64,000 bases of DNA, from the NCBI GenBank assembly GCA_030770425.1, contig JASJFT010000188.1, positions 25,316 to 89,315 on the forward strand, read 5' to 3'. Made by a program: the position numbers and the translations under genes. Below are positions 33,371-46,244 of the stretch, piece by piece (the stretch's first letter is position 1; each line of letters starts with the position of its first letter). Below the pieces are notes generated by a model. That model was given only the letters and a program-made list of their open reading frames with translations, searched no databases and had not been told where the DNA came from. This stretch comes from Darksidea phi. Lineage: Eukaryota > Ascomycota > Dothideomycetes > Pleosporales > Lentitheciaceae.

Positions 33371-35344
33371 ATGGCAAACTTAACGTCACCAACAGAGCTG
33401 ATTATGCCACTCGATATTAGGCCCGCATCCAGCTCGAAACGAAAGCCAGCTACGGTGGAGAACGAAGACGCCGTGGTCGCTGTGTCGGGAGCCGCTAATG
33501 ATACGACGCCGCTTTCAACCCAGCACTTGCGATTCACTATCGAAGGGAAAAGACTGCAAGTACTCGCTTTTTCGTAAGTCGCGAAAACTCAGGTTTCGGT
33601 GCCGTTACTAAAGCTCAGCAGGTTATGTCTTTGCCTATTTCTCTCCACCCTCGAAAGCACCGTCATTGGGACCGCACTCGTAGCCGTCACGAATGACTTG
33701 AAAGGCTTTGATATTAGTAGCTGGATTGTCACATCCTACCTGCTGACATATACTGGTATGGTCGTCTCATCCAAGCATAATACCAAAAGATTTTACGTGA
33801 TCCTAATGTCGAGGCTAGGATTTTTAACAGTTCTTGCAAAGCTCAGTGACACGTTTGGGAGACGTAACGTCATGAGTCTTTGTTTGGTTCTTTTCATTGT
33901 CTTCTCATTGGCATGTGGAGTTGCGCGAACGATGCTGCAGCTGTAAGTTTAGACCACTAGCATTAAGTTAGCTGCGGTTCGTTGCTTATCTAGAACAGCA
34001 TCGTATTCAGAGCTTTACAAGGCATTGGCGGGGGCGGGATGTATACGATGACTTTTGTAATCCTTCCCGAAATGGTTCCTCCATCAAAATACGCCGCATA
34101 TTCCGGTATCATTGCGGGAGTTACAGCTCTATCAAGCCTGCTCGGTCCAATCTTTGGAGGCGTTATCTGTGACCATGGCACCTGGAAATGGATCTTTTTG
34201 CTCAAGTAAGTCCGTTCTATCGTTTTGTTCCTCAACCACTAACTGTTTCATCTAGCGCACCAGCAGGTTTTGTAGCCTTGGTCCTCTTCTACTTCACACT
34301 ACCCGCACACTTCCCGTACTCGCTGGAAGACGATTCGCCAACGAAGCTTAGGCTCGGACACAAAGTGCGAAGAATTGACTTCTTAGGCGTATTTCTACTT
34401 TTGACTTCGTCATTTCTGCTCGTAACAGCGATCGAAGAAGGCGGCATACAGTATGCTTGGAGCAGCGCATTCGTTCTCACATTACTGGTCCTGTTCGTTG
34501 TCCTCATCTTTGGCGTCACTGGGTGGTCGAAGTACTTCAAGGAACGGAAGACGATGCAAGAATCCGTACTTCCGTGGTCCATCCTCTCGGATCGTTACGC
34601 TTTGGGACTTCTTCTCGTTTGCTTCTTTAGCGGTCTCGGTTTCATCACTTGTATCATCATCCTACCGCAGCACTATCAGATGGTCTTTCGAGACTCACCC
34701 TCAACAGCAGGCTACCGTCTCCTCGCCATGACCCTCATCACGCCTCTAGGCTCCGCTTTTGCTGGGGTTGTTCTGCAAAAGCTTCGATCACCGCCCTTGT
34801 ACGTCTTGCTTTCCGGTTTCGGCTTCATCATAGTTGGGACAGGCCTCTCGACAATGACTACACATACGTCCGAGAAGTTTCCCGCATCCAAGTATGGGTA
34901 CCAAATTATCCTGGGATTCGGATTTGGCATCAATTTAGCAACGATTATCATGGCAGCCCCTCTCACGTTTACGTGTCAAGACCTAGGTCAGTGTGCTTCT
35001 ATCTTCGATATCGGGGAAAGTGCTAACGAGCTTCAGCGGTCGGCATGGGAATCAGCAACCAATTTCGCGTCCTCGGTGGGAGTATCGGAGTCGCCATCTG
35101 CGCGAACATCCTTAACAACCATATCACGGACCAACTCGAAGAGATCCTTGACCCGGTGCACATAAAAGCGCTGCTGACCTCTGCGCAGACTATGGCGTTG
35201 ATCCCGCCCGAACTGCGGGAGATCGTGCGGGAGGCGTTTGCTTCAAGCTTTGTCCAACAAATGCAGATCATTCTCGGATTAAGCGCCGCGGGTTTTCTAG
35301 CAACTCTTCTAATGATTGAAAAGCGGCCGAGATTCCAGCACTAA
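33371..35344 (+). CDS. MFS multidrug/metabolite exporter, DHA2 (14-segment) type
   Basis: Six exons (33371-33573, 33622-33755, 33819-33942, 33999-34205, 34256-34986, 35037-35344) separated by 48-63 bp GT-AG introns give 568 residues. All phases agree. The first membrane segment has LSTLESTVIGTALVAV and motif A is LAKLSDTFGRRNVM. RALQGIGGGGMYTM follows. Motif C appears as LLGPIFGGVICDHGTWKWIF, then NAPAG, diagnostic of drug:H+ antiporters of the DHA2/Azr1 group. Its position upstream of the sulfotransferase-like gene and the PKS, in the same orientation, suggests it exports the polyketide or confers self-protection. That role is inferred from context. No frame damage is visible. Confidence 0.9.
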
Positions 35345-35642
35345 GGTTCCGTAGGCAACAGGCCGTAATAATCTTACATTCAAGTAGTATGCAGCAATAG
35401 CCTGGTTTTAGCCGGTGTTGGAATCCTGTGCCACGTGTGACCTCGATAATTCGGAGCTTTGGCCACTCGAGTGGCACAGCGAAAGGATATGAGAGCTCCC
35501 CCGCTCTAGAGCTTCTGCCTCTCCGCTCGATCCCTTCGTCTTTAGAACTTCTTCTGTTTATTGAAATTTCTGGTCAGGCTAAGCGTAAAGTTTATTCCTA
35601 CCAATCCGGCTTCATTGCGATTGGGAGAAGCGATATTTCACG

Positions 35643-36659
35643 ATGGCTTCGCAGTCGAGACTCATTGATACTCTTCCCCCAGCGAACAGGCAGAAGAAAA
35701 TGGAGGTGCTAGCTTTGGGGTTCAGTAGAACAGGTTTGTCCCTTTGCGCGTCGACAAATCGCTCGCTGACCCCTCCCAGGAACAATGTGTACGTTTCGGT
35801 GCCTTTGACGTTGTGAATTGAAGCTTATTTTGGCAGCTATGAAGATGGCACTCGAGAAGCTCGGATATAACGTATATCATATGGCAGAGTGTGTCACTAG
35901 ATGGCAGGAAAAGCATCTGCACCTTTTCGAAGAAGCCACCAGAGCGAAGTTGCTTGGTCAGGGCAAACCGTGGACTGGTGCTGAACTTGATAAAGTCCTT
36001 CAGAATTACACTGTCAGTATAGCTAACCTATCAACGTTCTGTTGCTAACTTGACTTTCTCTCTAGGCGGTTGAAGACATCCCCTGTCTCCACTTTGTCGA
36101 CGAGTTCATAGAGTATTATCCGGAAGCGAAGGTCATTCTGACCACACGAGACATCGACTCTTGGCAGAAGTCGATGGAGAAGTCGATCTTCACGATCCTC
36201 AAGATACGGATACTTCCATTTATGAGCTTCATCGACCCGGTAAGGTTCCCAGCCTTGGACTCAAAATTCATCTCTAACTTTGTTGTGCGATAGCTTCTAT
36301 GGCGACCATACCTCTTCCTTCTCAGGTCGAGCATAGATAAATGGACAGATGGTGACATGTCAAACACGGAGGCTTTGCGACGCACCTACACGGAGCACTA
36401 CGCACATGTACGATCGAAGGTACCCCCAGAAAGATTGCTGAACTTTCATCCGAAAGACGGCTGGGCGCCGCTGTGCGCTTTCTTAGGAAAAGAGGTTCCC
36501 GAAAACGAGCCTTTCCCGCGGGTTAACGACGCTGCGTGGACTGTGAACCTACACTACTTCATTGTGGCCATGAGGCTATGGCACATTGGACGGAAGTACC
36601 TTGCAATGGCTGCTGTCGTGGGTATCGCGTATGGACTAGCGCGCTGGTCAAGGAAGTGA
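35643..36659 (+). CDS. P-loop sulfotransferase-like protein with a 9-nt micro-exon
   Basis: Five exons (35643-35733, 35780-35788, 35837-36012, 36066-36239, 36294-36659) give 271 residues. Exon 2 is only nine bases (GAACAATGT). With it the joined sequence reads ALGFSRTGTMSMKMALEKLG, the PAPS-binding P-loop (GxxRTGTxS) of the fungal Sulfotransfer_4 family; without it the motif and frame break. Further on are YHMAE, LHFVDEFIEYYPEAKVILTTRD (switch region), DSWQKSM and LLNFHPKDGWAPLCAFL, all family-typical. A hydrophobic C-terminal helix (AAVVGIAYGLA) suggests membrane anchoring. Databases often mislabel such proteins as NAD-dependent epimerases. They recur beside PKS genes, where their exact reaction is unsettled; they may activate or transfer rather than sulfate. 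Confidence 0.85.
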
Positions 36660-37633
36660 AAAAGGAAGCTTCATTACGTGTTTATGAAATGGCATTTCAC
36701 AGTGAGCGGAGAAGATCGGAAGATAGTGAATCAAGATATCAGAGTCCATCACAACAGTCTTTGGCTTAGTGTATCGAATCAGCAATGAGGATGATAATCC
36801 GACATCACTCCCCGAGAGATGATATCTCACTATTGACAACTTTAATCTAAGCGATTAAAGGTGATGCAGCAAACCGCGCGCCTTGTGATCGCACATGAAT
36901 CCGACGCATAGTGAGTTCTGCCTTGCTTGACCTGTCGCTAACCCTTGCTACGGGATTGCCGAAACGTAAAACATGGACGGCTGACTCTAGACAACTGAAA
37001 ATGCAGCCAATGCTATTATGGAATGTCCCACAGAGTGTTCAGCCGAAATGATCAAGTCCAACATGGCGACACAAAGCAATATTGCGGCAGAGCCCTTGAT
37101 TTGGAAGGAGCGTTGGATTTAGATGTACCTGGGTCGAATGCCTTGTGCTTGCCGCCCATTCTATCGTAATTGCGGCACAGTAGCATGATTGTGTCAGAAG
37201 ACCAGGTTGCCTTGTTCCAGGATACCGGTAGTCATTCCTCGCCAATCCTCCGAAGGTCCCAGAGGGGCGGCACCGGCAAACCGTCATAAACGCCGCCTGA
37301 TCATGTGTGCGGGCCGTTACCGATATGCATGGGAATAATCTCTTAGTCGCTATGCGATGGATACCGCCTAGAGCCTATGATTGGAGAAGTGTCGCTTGCC
37401 GGAAAGTTGACTCTTGAAGGCAGCTCAATGAATCATTGCCTGGGATTCTCTCTGGCCTGTACCCAATCTTTTGGAAGCGCCACGTCGGCGTTGTATTCGT
37501 CCTTAAGTTCAAGGTGTGCTATTTGATCGGATTTTATCATCAAGCGTACGGGGGATTTTATTTTTTTTGAATCATTTCAGATCGTAATTATTGACCGTAT
37601 CCTTTTCCTTGCGCAAGGAACAGAACTCCAAAT
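36660..37633. promoter_or_regulatory. Upstream region of the PKS gene
   Basis: Nearly 1 kb without a gene. A T-rich tract (about 37557-37570) lies shortly before the PKS ATG. I do not see a clear palindromic activator site, and no pathway-specific transcription factor gene is nearby. Confidence 0.35.
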
Positions 37634-40600
37634 ATGATGACAAGACCGATCGAAAGTCCTGTCAAGCGAGGCGAGCGAGGCTGTGAGAGTTCATCCCGTG
37701 AAGACTCAGAAGCCACCGGCGGCGATAATGGTGGTTCTCTAGAGCCAATTGCCATCATTGGGTTCGCCGCCAGATTTCCGGAAGATGCTGTGGACACCGA
37801 ACGTTTTTGGGAGATGTTGCTCAAAAAACGAAGCGCGTTATCGAAGGTGCCAGAGGAACGCTATAATGCGGATGCTTTTGTAAGTTTCAAACTCAAGAAG
37901 TGCGATGGTCTCGGGGCAACACTGCTCATACATGGTCGTAGGATGGCGCTAGCCAGGGTCATTTCATCAGGGAAAACCTGGGTGCATTTGATGCTGCATT
38001 CTTCACCGTTTCGCCCGCCGAGGCCGAGAGTATGGACCCACAGCAACGCTGGCTGCTGGAGATTACCTATCATGCTCTAGAGAACTGTATGTGCACCGTC
38101 CTAAATCTGAGAGACCCCTATTCTAACACATGTGTAGCTGGGATTAGCCTCGTTCAAGCCAAAAATTCGCAGACGTCGGTCCACGTGGGGTGCTTCACCC
38201 ATGACTTCGAGAAGATGATGCAGGCTGATGTAGATCTCCCTGGAAGGCATAAAATATTGGGTTCGAGCAAGTCCATCCTCGCAAACAGGGTTAGCTGGTT
38301 TTACGACCTGCATGGGCCGAGCGTAGTAGTTGATACCGCTTGCTCGAGCAGCCTGGTAGCACTCCATCAGGCCTGCCAAGCTTTGCGCAACGGCGATGCG
38401 AGCATGGTAAGCTTTCCTATCTGACGATAAATACCATAAGCAATCCGCTGATAGTCCAGGGTGTCGTCGCTGGCGTCAATCTCTTCTTTGACCCCATTGG
38501 TACCTTGAACTTGCACAGCCTCGGCTTTCTTTCGCCTGACAACAAGTGCTACAGTTTCGACCATCGAGCGAACGGCTACTCCAGAGGGGAGGGTATAGGA
38601 GCAGTCATAATCAAACCTCTTTCGAAAGCTCTACAAGATGGAAACTGTATTCGAGCAGTCATTCGCGCCACCGGTTCAAACCAGGACGGCAGAACGCCAG
38701 GTATCACTCAGCCCAGCGGATTAGCACAGGAACAGTTGATCAGGTCCACCTACCGACAGGCCGGTCTAGACATGGCGACTACCAGGTACTTCGAAGCGCA
38801 CGGCACAGGTACCGCGGTAGGCGACCCTACCGAAGCCAAAGCAATCGCGGACGCCTTCAAGGATTCGCTTCGCGAGCCGCTCTACGTTGGAGCCGTCAAG
38901 TCCAATATTGGCCATTTGGAGGGCGCAAGTGGGATAGCTGGGCTCATCAAAACGGTGTTGGTACTCGAGCGAGGCGTGATACCTGCCAATATATGGTTCG
39001 ACCGCGTCAATCCCCAGATAGATGCAGAAGCCTGGAACCTTATCTTCCCTACCGAAACAGTAGCTTGGCCGTCTCCTGGATTGCGAAGGGCTTCAGTCAA
39101 CTCCTTCGGTTTTGGTGGTACAAACGCACATGCTGTTCTTGATGATGCTTACCATTTCCTGCTCGCTCGTGGCTTAGACGGGAGACACTCCACTAAGTAT
39201 CAACAAGAGGTATCATCCAACGGTCAACTGAAACCTAACGGATTCACCCTTAAGGAGCCCCAGTCCGGAGAGGTCGCTCAATTACTCACGTTATCCGCTT
39301 TTGACGAAGCCGGTATCGAGCGCCTCACTTCCACGCTTCTCAAGTCACACATGGCGGGAGGCAAGGACGCCAGACTACAGTCTCTCGAAGATGTTGCATA
39401 CACGATAAACGAGAAACGCACCAAGTTGCATTGGCGATGCTTCGCTTTTGCTATGTCTAAGCAGCCCTTCTCCGAACTCATATGGTCGGATCCAGTCAGA
39501 GCGACGAATGAGAATCATCTCTGCTTTGCGTTCACAGGCCAAGGAGCTCAGTGGCAGCATATGGGACAAGAGTTACTTCGATTCGAGGTATTCGAAAGGG
39601 CTATCGAAGACGCTGAAAGGTTTCTCCGCTCGCTTGGGTGCTATTGGTCCATAAAAGGTGTGTGAACGCATCGAAACACGTTTTTGGCTCTTGCTTACCT
39701 GATGCAGAGGCTCTTTTCATGGAGTACGTTCCCGAATGTGGGTACGCCGACATCCACGATGCGCGGTTCAGCCAACCTTTGTGCACAGTAATTCAAGTTG
39801 CATTAATTGAGTTGCTCGTCTCTTGGGATGTCAAACCGGCCGTCGTCGTTGGGCATTCCTCGGGTGAGATCGCCGCGGCATATTGCTCCGGCTCAATCTC
39901 CCGAGAAACCGCGTGGAGAGTTTCGTATTATCGTGGACTGGCAATTTCGGAGGCCTTTCGCGATCGGCATAGTAGATCCTCAATGATGGCCATCCAGCTC
40001 TCAGAAGACCGATTGGCCCCATATCTGTCTCCGTGGAACTACACTTGTGCTGAGAGCGACCGCATCACCGTTGCTTGCTACAACAGCCCTTGCAGCGTCA
40101 CGGTATCTGGACCAATTGAGGCCTTGGACGTTCTTGGAAGGTCTCTTGAGCAAGACCGAGTCCTCTTTCGGAGGCTAAAAGTAGACGTTGCCTATCACTC
40201 CTCACATATGAACAAGGCCGCAGAGATCTACAGGCAATATCTTGAGTCGGATTGGCATATCAAAGCATCCGAAGCAGGGCCGCTGTTCATTTCCACGGTC
40301 ACCGGATCGCAGGTTGCGTCGTACGAGCTCCAGACACCGGATTATTGGGTTTCCAACCTTCTCAAACCCGTCCAATTTAGCAACGTCATGTCCATGGTAC
40401 TTTCTTCGGTGCTCGAGAAGCCGCACAGCTCAAAGAATTTCGTGGCAAACTATGTACTCGAAATTGGTCCTCACTCAACACTACGTACTCCCCTTCGAGA
40501 TATCGTCAAAGGCCTTGGTAAGGACATCAGAACGTGCTACTCTCCCGTCTTGGTCCGAAATCAAGATGCGTTGAAAACAACATTGGAGTGCGTGGGGAGA

Positions 40601-43600
40601 TTGTATTGCTCTGGATACCGTGTTGATTTGGCGGCGATCAATGGCAAGATTGGGCGAACGAAGATGCCTCAAATGCTGACCAATCTCCCTCCATACCCTT
40701 TCAATCACGCTCAGAACTACTGGGCTGAGAGTAGGGTAGATCAGTCCTTCAGGTCACGAAGGGCCGGTCGCCATGAACTGCTTGGAACTCCGGTCTCGGA
40801 TTGGAACGAGCTCGAGGCGCGCTGGAACAACAGGTTAATCATAAAGGATATGAACTTCCTAAGTGACCACAAGGTGAGCAGCCCCTAGCCTGGTGCATAT
40901 ACATCACTGAAGCATTTCAGGTAAACGGAATGGACGTCTATCCTGCTGCAGGAATGCTTGTCATGGCGATAGAGGCAGTACGGCAGCTTCTTCCTGAGAG
41001 TTCAACAATCGCAGGATACCGTTTCAAGGATGTCTCGATTCAGAGCGCTCTAACTCTCGGCCACACTCCGCAGGGCACTGAGACGCAATTGATCTTGCGG
41101 CCCTCCCAGGAAGCAGCAGCAAATCCCCTCAGCAAGTGGAACGAGTTCCGCATTTGCATCTTCGAGAACAAAGTATGGCGCGAATGCTGCAGAGGTACCA
41201 TTGCCGTGGAATATGACGAATGTGCATGGAGCCCATCTGGAATCAACGAGCGCGAAGAAGACCACGCAAGCCATAGTTCTTCCTTGAGCGAAGCGCATTC
41301 AAAATGCTGCATCTCATTGGACAAGATGAAGGTTTATCAGGCTCTTGAAAAGATCGGACTTGAGTACGGCCCGACATTCCAAGGACTGGACGGCATTCGA
41401 GTCGACAACCACGGAAGCGCTATCGGTGTCGTCAACTTACAGCATTGGAAGTCGGTCGATACGAGTGGGAAGTGCAAAGCGCATCTCATTCACCCAACGT
41501 CTCTAGATGCCGTGCTTCAACTTGCTTTCCCTGCCCTTACTGGATCTGGTCTAGAGCATATTCCTACCATGGTGCCAATGTGCATTAGAAATTTATGGAT
41601 CTCGAATGACACCAACAAGTCCAACGATCATTGGCAACTGAATGCATGTGCGACGTCGAGAATGACAGGACTAAGAGAGATGCAAGCGTCGTTGATTGCA
41701 AGAAATACCTCAAACGGCCAGGTCCTGGTGACAGTGGATGCTTCAATGACTATGGTTGACTCAGTTCGCCCAATGGAGTCCACGGAGCGAGATCTAAGCC
41801 GACGGTTCTACAAGGTAGATTACCGTCCAGATGTGGCACTAATTGATGACGCGAAGCAGCTAGACATACATGGGGGTTTTCGCTCAAGCGTCGATGTCGG
41901 TGTGTTGAATATGGATGTGGAAAAGGAGTGGCTGTGCCTCACCGCCATCGCAGCTGCTATCCACGACCTTTCCCCTTCGGATATTGCGCCTATATCCCAT
42001 CTACAACGCTATGTGGGCTGGATGGAAAGGCAGCTTGTTTTAGCCAAGGAAAGTTCGGACCGCTTCAAGTCTGCTAGAGAATGCTCAGAGTCAGACCCAG
42101 ACCACTTCCACCAGAGAGTTCGCAATTTCGATGTAGAAGGAACCATCCTCGCAAAAATTGCGCAAAACCTTCCCGAAATCCTGCACGGCAAGATCGACCC
42201 TTTGGAGTTTCTTTTCTCTGACGATCTCCTGGAACGGTTTTACCGCGAGGGCTGGACCATCGGCATGAAGGACCAAGTCAAAGCTTTCATCGGAGCCACA
42301 GCACACAAGACTCCCGGGCTGAGGCTGTTAGAAGTCGGTGCTGGGACAGGGGGGATGACATCCGTGATGCTCGATGCACTTGGAGCTGTCACAAAGCGTG
42401 GTTCTGCCATTAGCTTATTCGACGAGTATATCTATACCGACATATCTCCTGGCTTCTTCGTGAAAGCGAAAGAGAAGTTTGCAGATCCACGACTCCAGTT
42501 TAGGACGCTCGATATCTCATCCAATCCAAGCAGCCAGGGTTTCGAAACTGGAGTCTTCGATATCGTGACGGCTTCCAATGTCTTACACGCCACGCCCAAC
42601 ATAGAAGAGACTTTGAGAAACTGTAGAAGTCTCCTGAAACCGGGTGGAAAGCTCGTCCTCCATGAGAACATGGATCCAGACGGTACCAGGACGGGCTTTA
42701 TCTTCGGACTACTACCGGGTTGGTGGCTCAGTCAGGAAGAAGATCGCCAGTGGAGTCCTCTCATGTCGCAGGCCGAGTGGAACAGACTCCTTGTGAGAAC
42801 AGGATTCTCGGGAGCAGACATAGTGCTCGAAGGCGTGTCTTCTGAGCCAAGTGATGCGCCAAAACTTGCGGTACTCATATCGACAGCGATTCCGGCGATT
42901 CCAGCGATTCCTCCCATTCAGCCGACAATAAAAGCAGCTCCGATCGTAAGAATCATCTATGAGCAGTCGTCAAATACTCAATATCAGATCTGTGAACATC
43001 TTCAGGGCCGGCACGCTGCATCGGGAATGGATGCCATATTGGCCTTCGTCGACACGGAGGCTGCACCTGCAACAGACTTCACGAACTCAACGTGCATTTT
43101 CCTACCCGACTTCGACCGACCTCTGCTTCAGTATTTGAGCAGCAATGACCTATCTCTCATCAAAAAGATCTGCTCTCAAGCCAACGGTATGATATGGGTT
43201 TGCGGGCAATCAACGGATCCCAACACAAGTCCAAGCCATGCACTCGCCAAAGGTCTGGCACGTACTATTGAGTCCGAAAACCTCGACTTTAGTTTCGTGA
43301 CCGTCACGCTCGAGGCGCCATACACTACTGTTCGGGTCGCGGACCATATATGGAAGGTTGTGACGAAGAATCCGCAGAGATCGGAGGAGGGGTATGAGAA
43401 CGAGTTTGTCGAACGCAATGACGTGTTGTGTATACCACGTCTTGTTGAAGCTCCCGAGGTCACGGCTCGGGTCTACCCCGATCCAGATGCGCATCAACTC
43501 GTCTCGCGAAAATGGAAAGACGGAATTAGAAAGCCGCACAAGCTGACGGTCGGGACCGTTGGCCTCCTGGACACTCTGGCTTTTGAAGAGTTCGCCACGG

Positions 43601-45753
43601 ACTCCACAGCTCTGGCGTTGCATGAGGTCGAAGTCCACGTACTTGCCGCTGGCCTAAACTTCAAAGACGTCCTCACAGCCCTTGGCCAAGTTAATGAAAG
43701 CTACCTCGGGAACGAACTGGTTGGCATCGTGACCGGTGTAGGAAGCAGTGCCTCAACAAACCTGAAGATTGGCGACACTGTTATCGGCGTGCACACGGGA
43801 ACAATGGCGACCACAGTTCGATGCAAGGCCTACCAGCTACACAGGCTTCCGGCCGAAATACCATTGTTGACTGGAGCAGCGCTGCCTTTGGTGTATTGCA
43901 CAGCATACTACAGTCTTGTTACGTGGGCGAGGGCGCAACCTGGCGAGTCCATCCTGATCCACTCCGGTGCGGGCGGCGTGGGCCAAGCAGCCATTCAGCT
44001 ATCTAAGATGTTGGGATTGACGATATTCACAACCACATCGAGCGACGACAAGGCCCGGTTGTTAACAGATATGTATGGCATTCCAAAGAGCCACATTTTC
44101 TCAAGCAGAAGCATCGACTTTGCATTGGGAATTAAAAGACTAACTGGTGGCGTTGGTGTCGATATCGTCCTTAATTCACTTTCGGGCGAAGCGTTGAGGA
44201 AGTCCTGGGAGGTCTTAGCCCCGTTTGGGCGCTTTATTGAGCTCGGAAAGAAGGACATCCATTCTACGGGAACCTCCTCTCTTGGAGGTCTTCCGATGCA
44301 GCCGTTTGCGAAGAACGTAATGTTCGCGAGCGTTGATCTACCATCCCTCTACAAGACGCGAGATCGAATCACTGGAGTTCTAAGCGCAGTGGTGAAGCTT
44401 ATTGCTGAGGGCAAGATCACACCGCCGAGTCCAGTCCAGGTGTTCAAGGGAAGCGAGATACAACAAGCTTTCCGACTGATGCAAACGGGAAAGCACATGG
44501 GGAAGCTAGTAATTGAGTTCCCCGACGAAGATCTAGTCGGAGTGAAGAAGTTGAGGCGGACGCAACTATTCGATGCAAAATCGACGTACATTATTGCTGG
44601 TGGGCTTGGTGGCATTGCAAGAAGTATTTGCAAATGGATGGTGCGAAAAGGAGCGAGACATATCGCTCTGCTTTCGCGTTCCAGAGTCTGTGATTCGGAG
44701 ACGGAGTCTTTCCTCGATGATTTGCGATCAAAGGGCGCTAATGTGGTGGTGCAACCATGCGACGTGAGCGACGCCAGTCAACTTCAGACCGTCCGGAATG
44801 GTATCGAGAATACAATGCCACCAATCAAGGGCTGCGTCCAAGCAGCAATGGTGCTCCGAGTAAGCAAGTACTTGTGTCTCATGTTATGAATGCTGACTAT
44901 CGGCTAGAATATATCTTTCAACAACATCAGAAGCGAAGACTGGACTGCAGCAATCAAACCGAAAGTGGATGGTTCCTGGAATCTCCACACGTTGTTACCA
45001 AAGGGTATGGACTTCTTCATCCTCTTATCGTCGCATTCAGGCATCCTCGGAGCCCACGGCCAATCAAACTACGCCGCTGGGAATGTCTTTCAAGATGAAT
45101 TAGCCCGTCACCGCGCGATTCGAGGGGAAAAGGCGACATCCATCGATCTCGGCAGCATGTTATCCGTCGGGTACGTAGCCAACAACAGCGATGTTATGGC
45201 GCAAGCGCTCAAACGAAGTATGGAAGACTTCAGCGAAGAGGAGCTACTTTCGTTGCTGGAACACTATTGTGATCCCGATCTCCCAGTGTCAAGTGCTTGC
45301 GATGCTCGGATTGTGACGCCTATTGGAATACCTGCGGTCCTGAAAGCGGAAGGAATTGCAGAGCCGTCTTGGATGTCGAAGCCTATCTTCAAGCACCTGC
45401 ATCAGATCTCGACAGTCGGTCAAACCACGTCTTCGAAAGCAAAGCCTACTCGAACCTGGGAAGCGCTGCTAGGAGAAGCCAAGACCATGGCTGATGCAGA
45501 AAGTACAATTCGCGGAGCTATTCGAAAGCAGCTTGCGGACCTCTTAGCAATTAGTATGGACGATGTTGATCCGAGCAAGCCGGTGCACTTTTACGGTGTC
45601 GATTCGCTGGTCGCGGTTGAGTTGCGCAACTGGTTCGCAAGGAGCATCGGTGCCGACGTTGCCGTATTTGAGATCCTCGGAAACTCTACGATTTCAAATC
45701 TTGCTCGGGATATCGCCCGAAAGTGCAGATTCGTAAATGTATTGAAGGAGTAG
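37634..45753 (+). CDS. Highly reducing type I polyketide synthase (KS-AT-DH-MT-ER-KR-ACP)
   Basis: Seven exons (37634-37879, 37942-38086, 38138-38406, 38460-39657, 39708-40873, 40921-44859, 44908-45753) sum to 2602 codons plus stop. KS: Cys199 in DTACSSS, His334 in EAHGTGT and His372 in SNIGHLEG, with normal spacing. AT: Ser670 in GHSSGEIAAAY. DH: His1007 in SDHKVNGMDVYP and Asp1204 in HPTSLDAVLQ. MT: LLEVGAGTGGMTSV near residue 1480, with apparently intact SAM site. ER: SGAGGVGQAAIQLSK near 2021. KR: AGGLGGIARS near 2230 and Tyr2376 in GQSNYAAGN. ACP: Ser2554 in GVDSLVAVEL. There is no thioesterase, reductase or condensation domain, so release must be spontaneous or in trans. It should build a methylated, fully reducible linear chain. 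The first intron (37880-37941) has weaker signals, so residues around 82-90 are the least certain. The product is unknown. Confidence 0.95.
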
Positions 45754-46244
45754 GCACGGTCGATGGCTGATGTGCGTGGTACAGTTGGGGTCGAGATGGG
45801 GAGTAGGGAAATTAGATCAATCGAGACCAGTTTCAAGCTAGATTTTTTTAGGTTTAGCGCTTGGAATATCATCCCTCATTAATATTGACATTTTCGATGC
45901 GGGGTGTGGTGAACTCATCGCACTAGGAAAACCAATATCAAACCCTCTACCTATATAAATGGAATGGGCTGAGGCCATACGGGCTCCATCGTATACGGAG
46001 CTGTCTGTACGTAGTTCGCTTTTATTTATTTTCGTCTAAGTACTACTTAGAATAATCTTTCATGTGGTAACTCTAACTCCTTTTAATTTTAACGCCCGTG
46101 GTGTAATTTTAAGGTTTCTAGACACTTTTTAAGTTATTCTGCAAGTTTAATAACGCGATAGCTGCTGCTCATTCGATAAATATTATATAACCAGCAAGTA
46201 TAGATCTTCCCTTATTTTTCCCTAAATATGATTCATGTATACGC
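45754..46244. other. AT-rich spacer with dispersed repeat
   Basis: Downstream of the PKS the sequence becomes AT-rich with no coding frame. It includes a mutated copy of the dispersed repeat seen at 15121-15184. Confidence 0.5.
46117..46178 (+). repeat. Dispersed repeat, copy B (RIP-like mutated)
   Basis: Matches 15121-15184 in the same orientation; the 3' 38 bp align without gaps (GCAAGTTTAATAACGCGATA against GCGAGTTTGGCGACGCGATG). The changes are mostly G-to-A in this copy, as RIP would produce. Confidence 0.6.
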
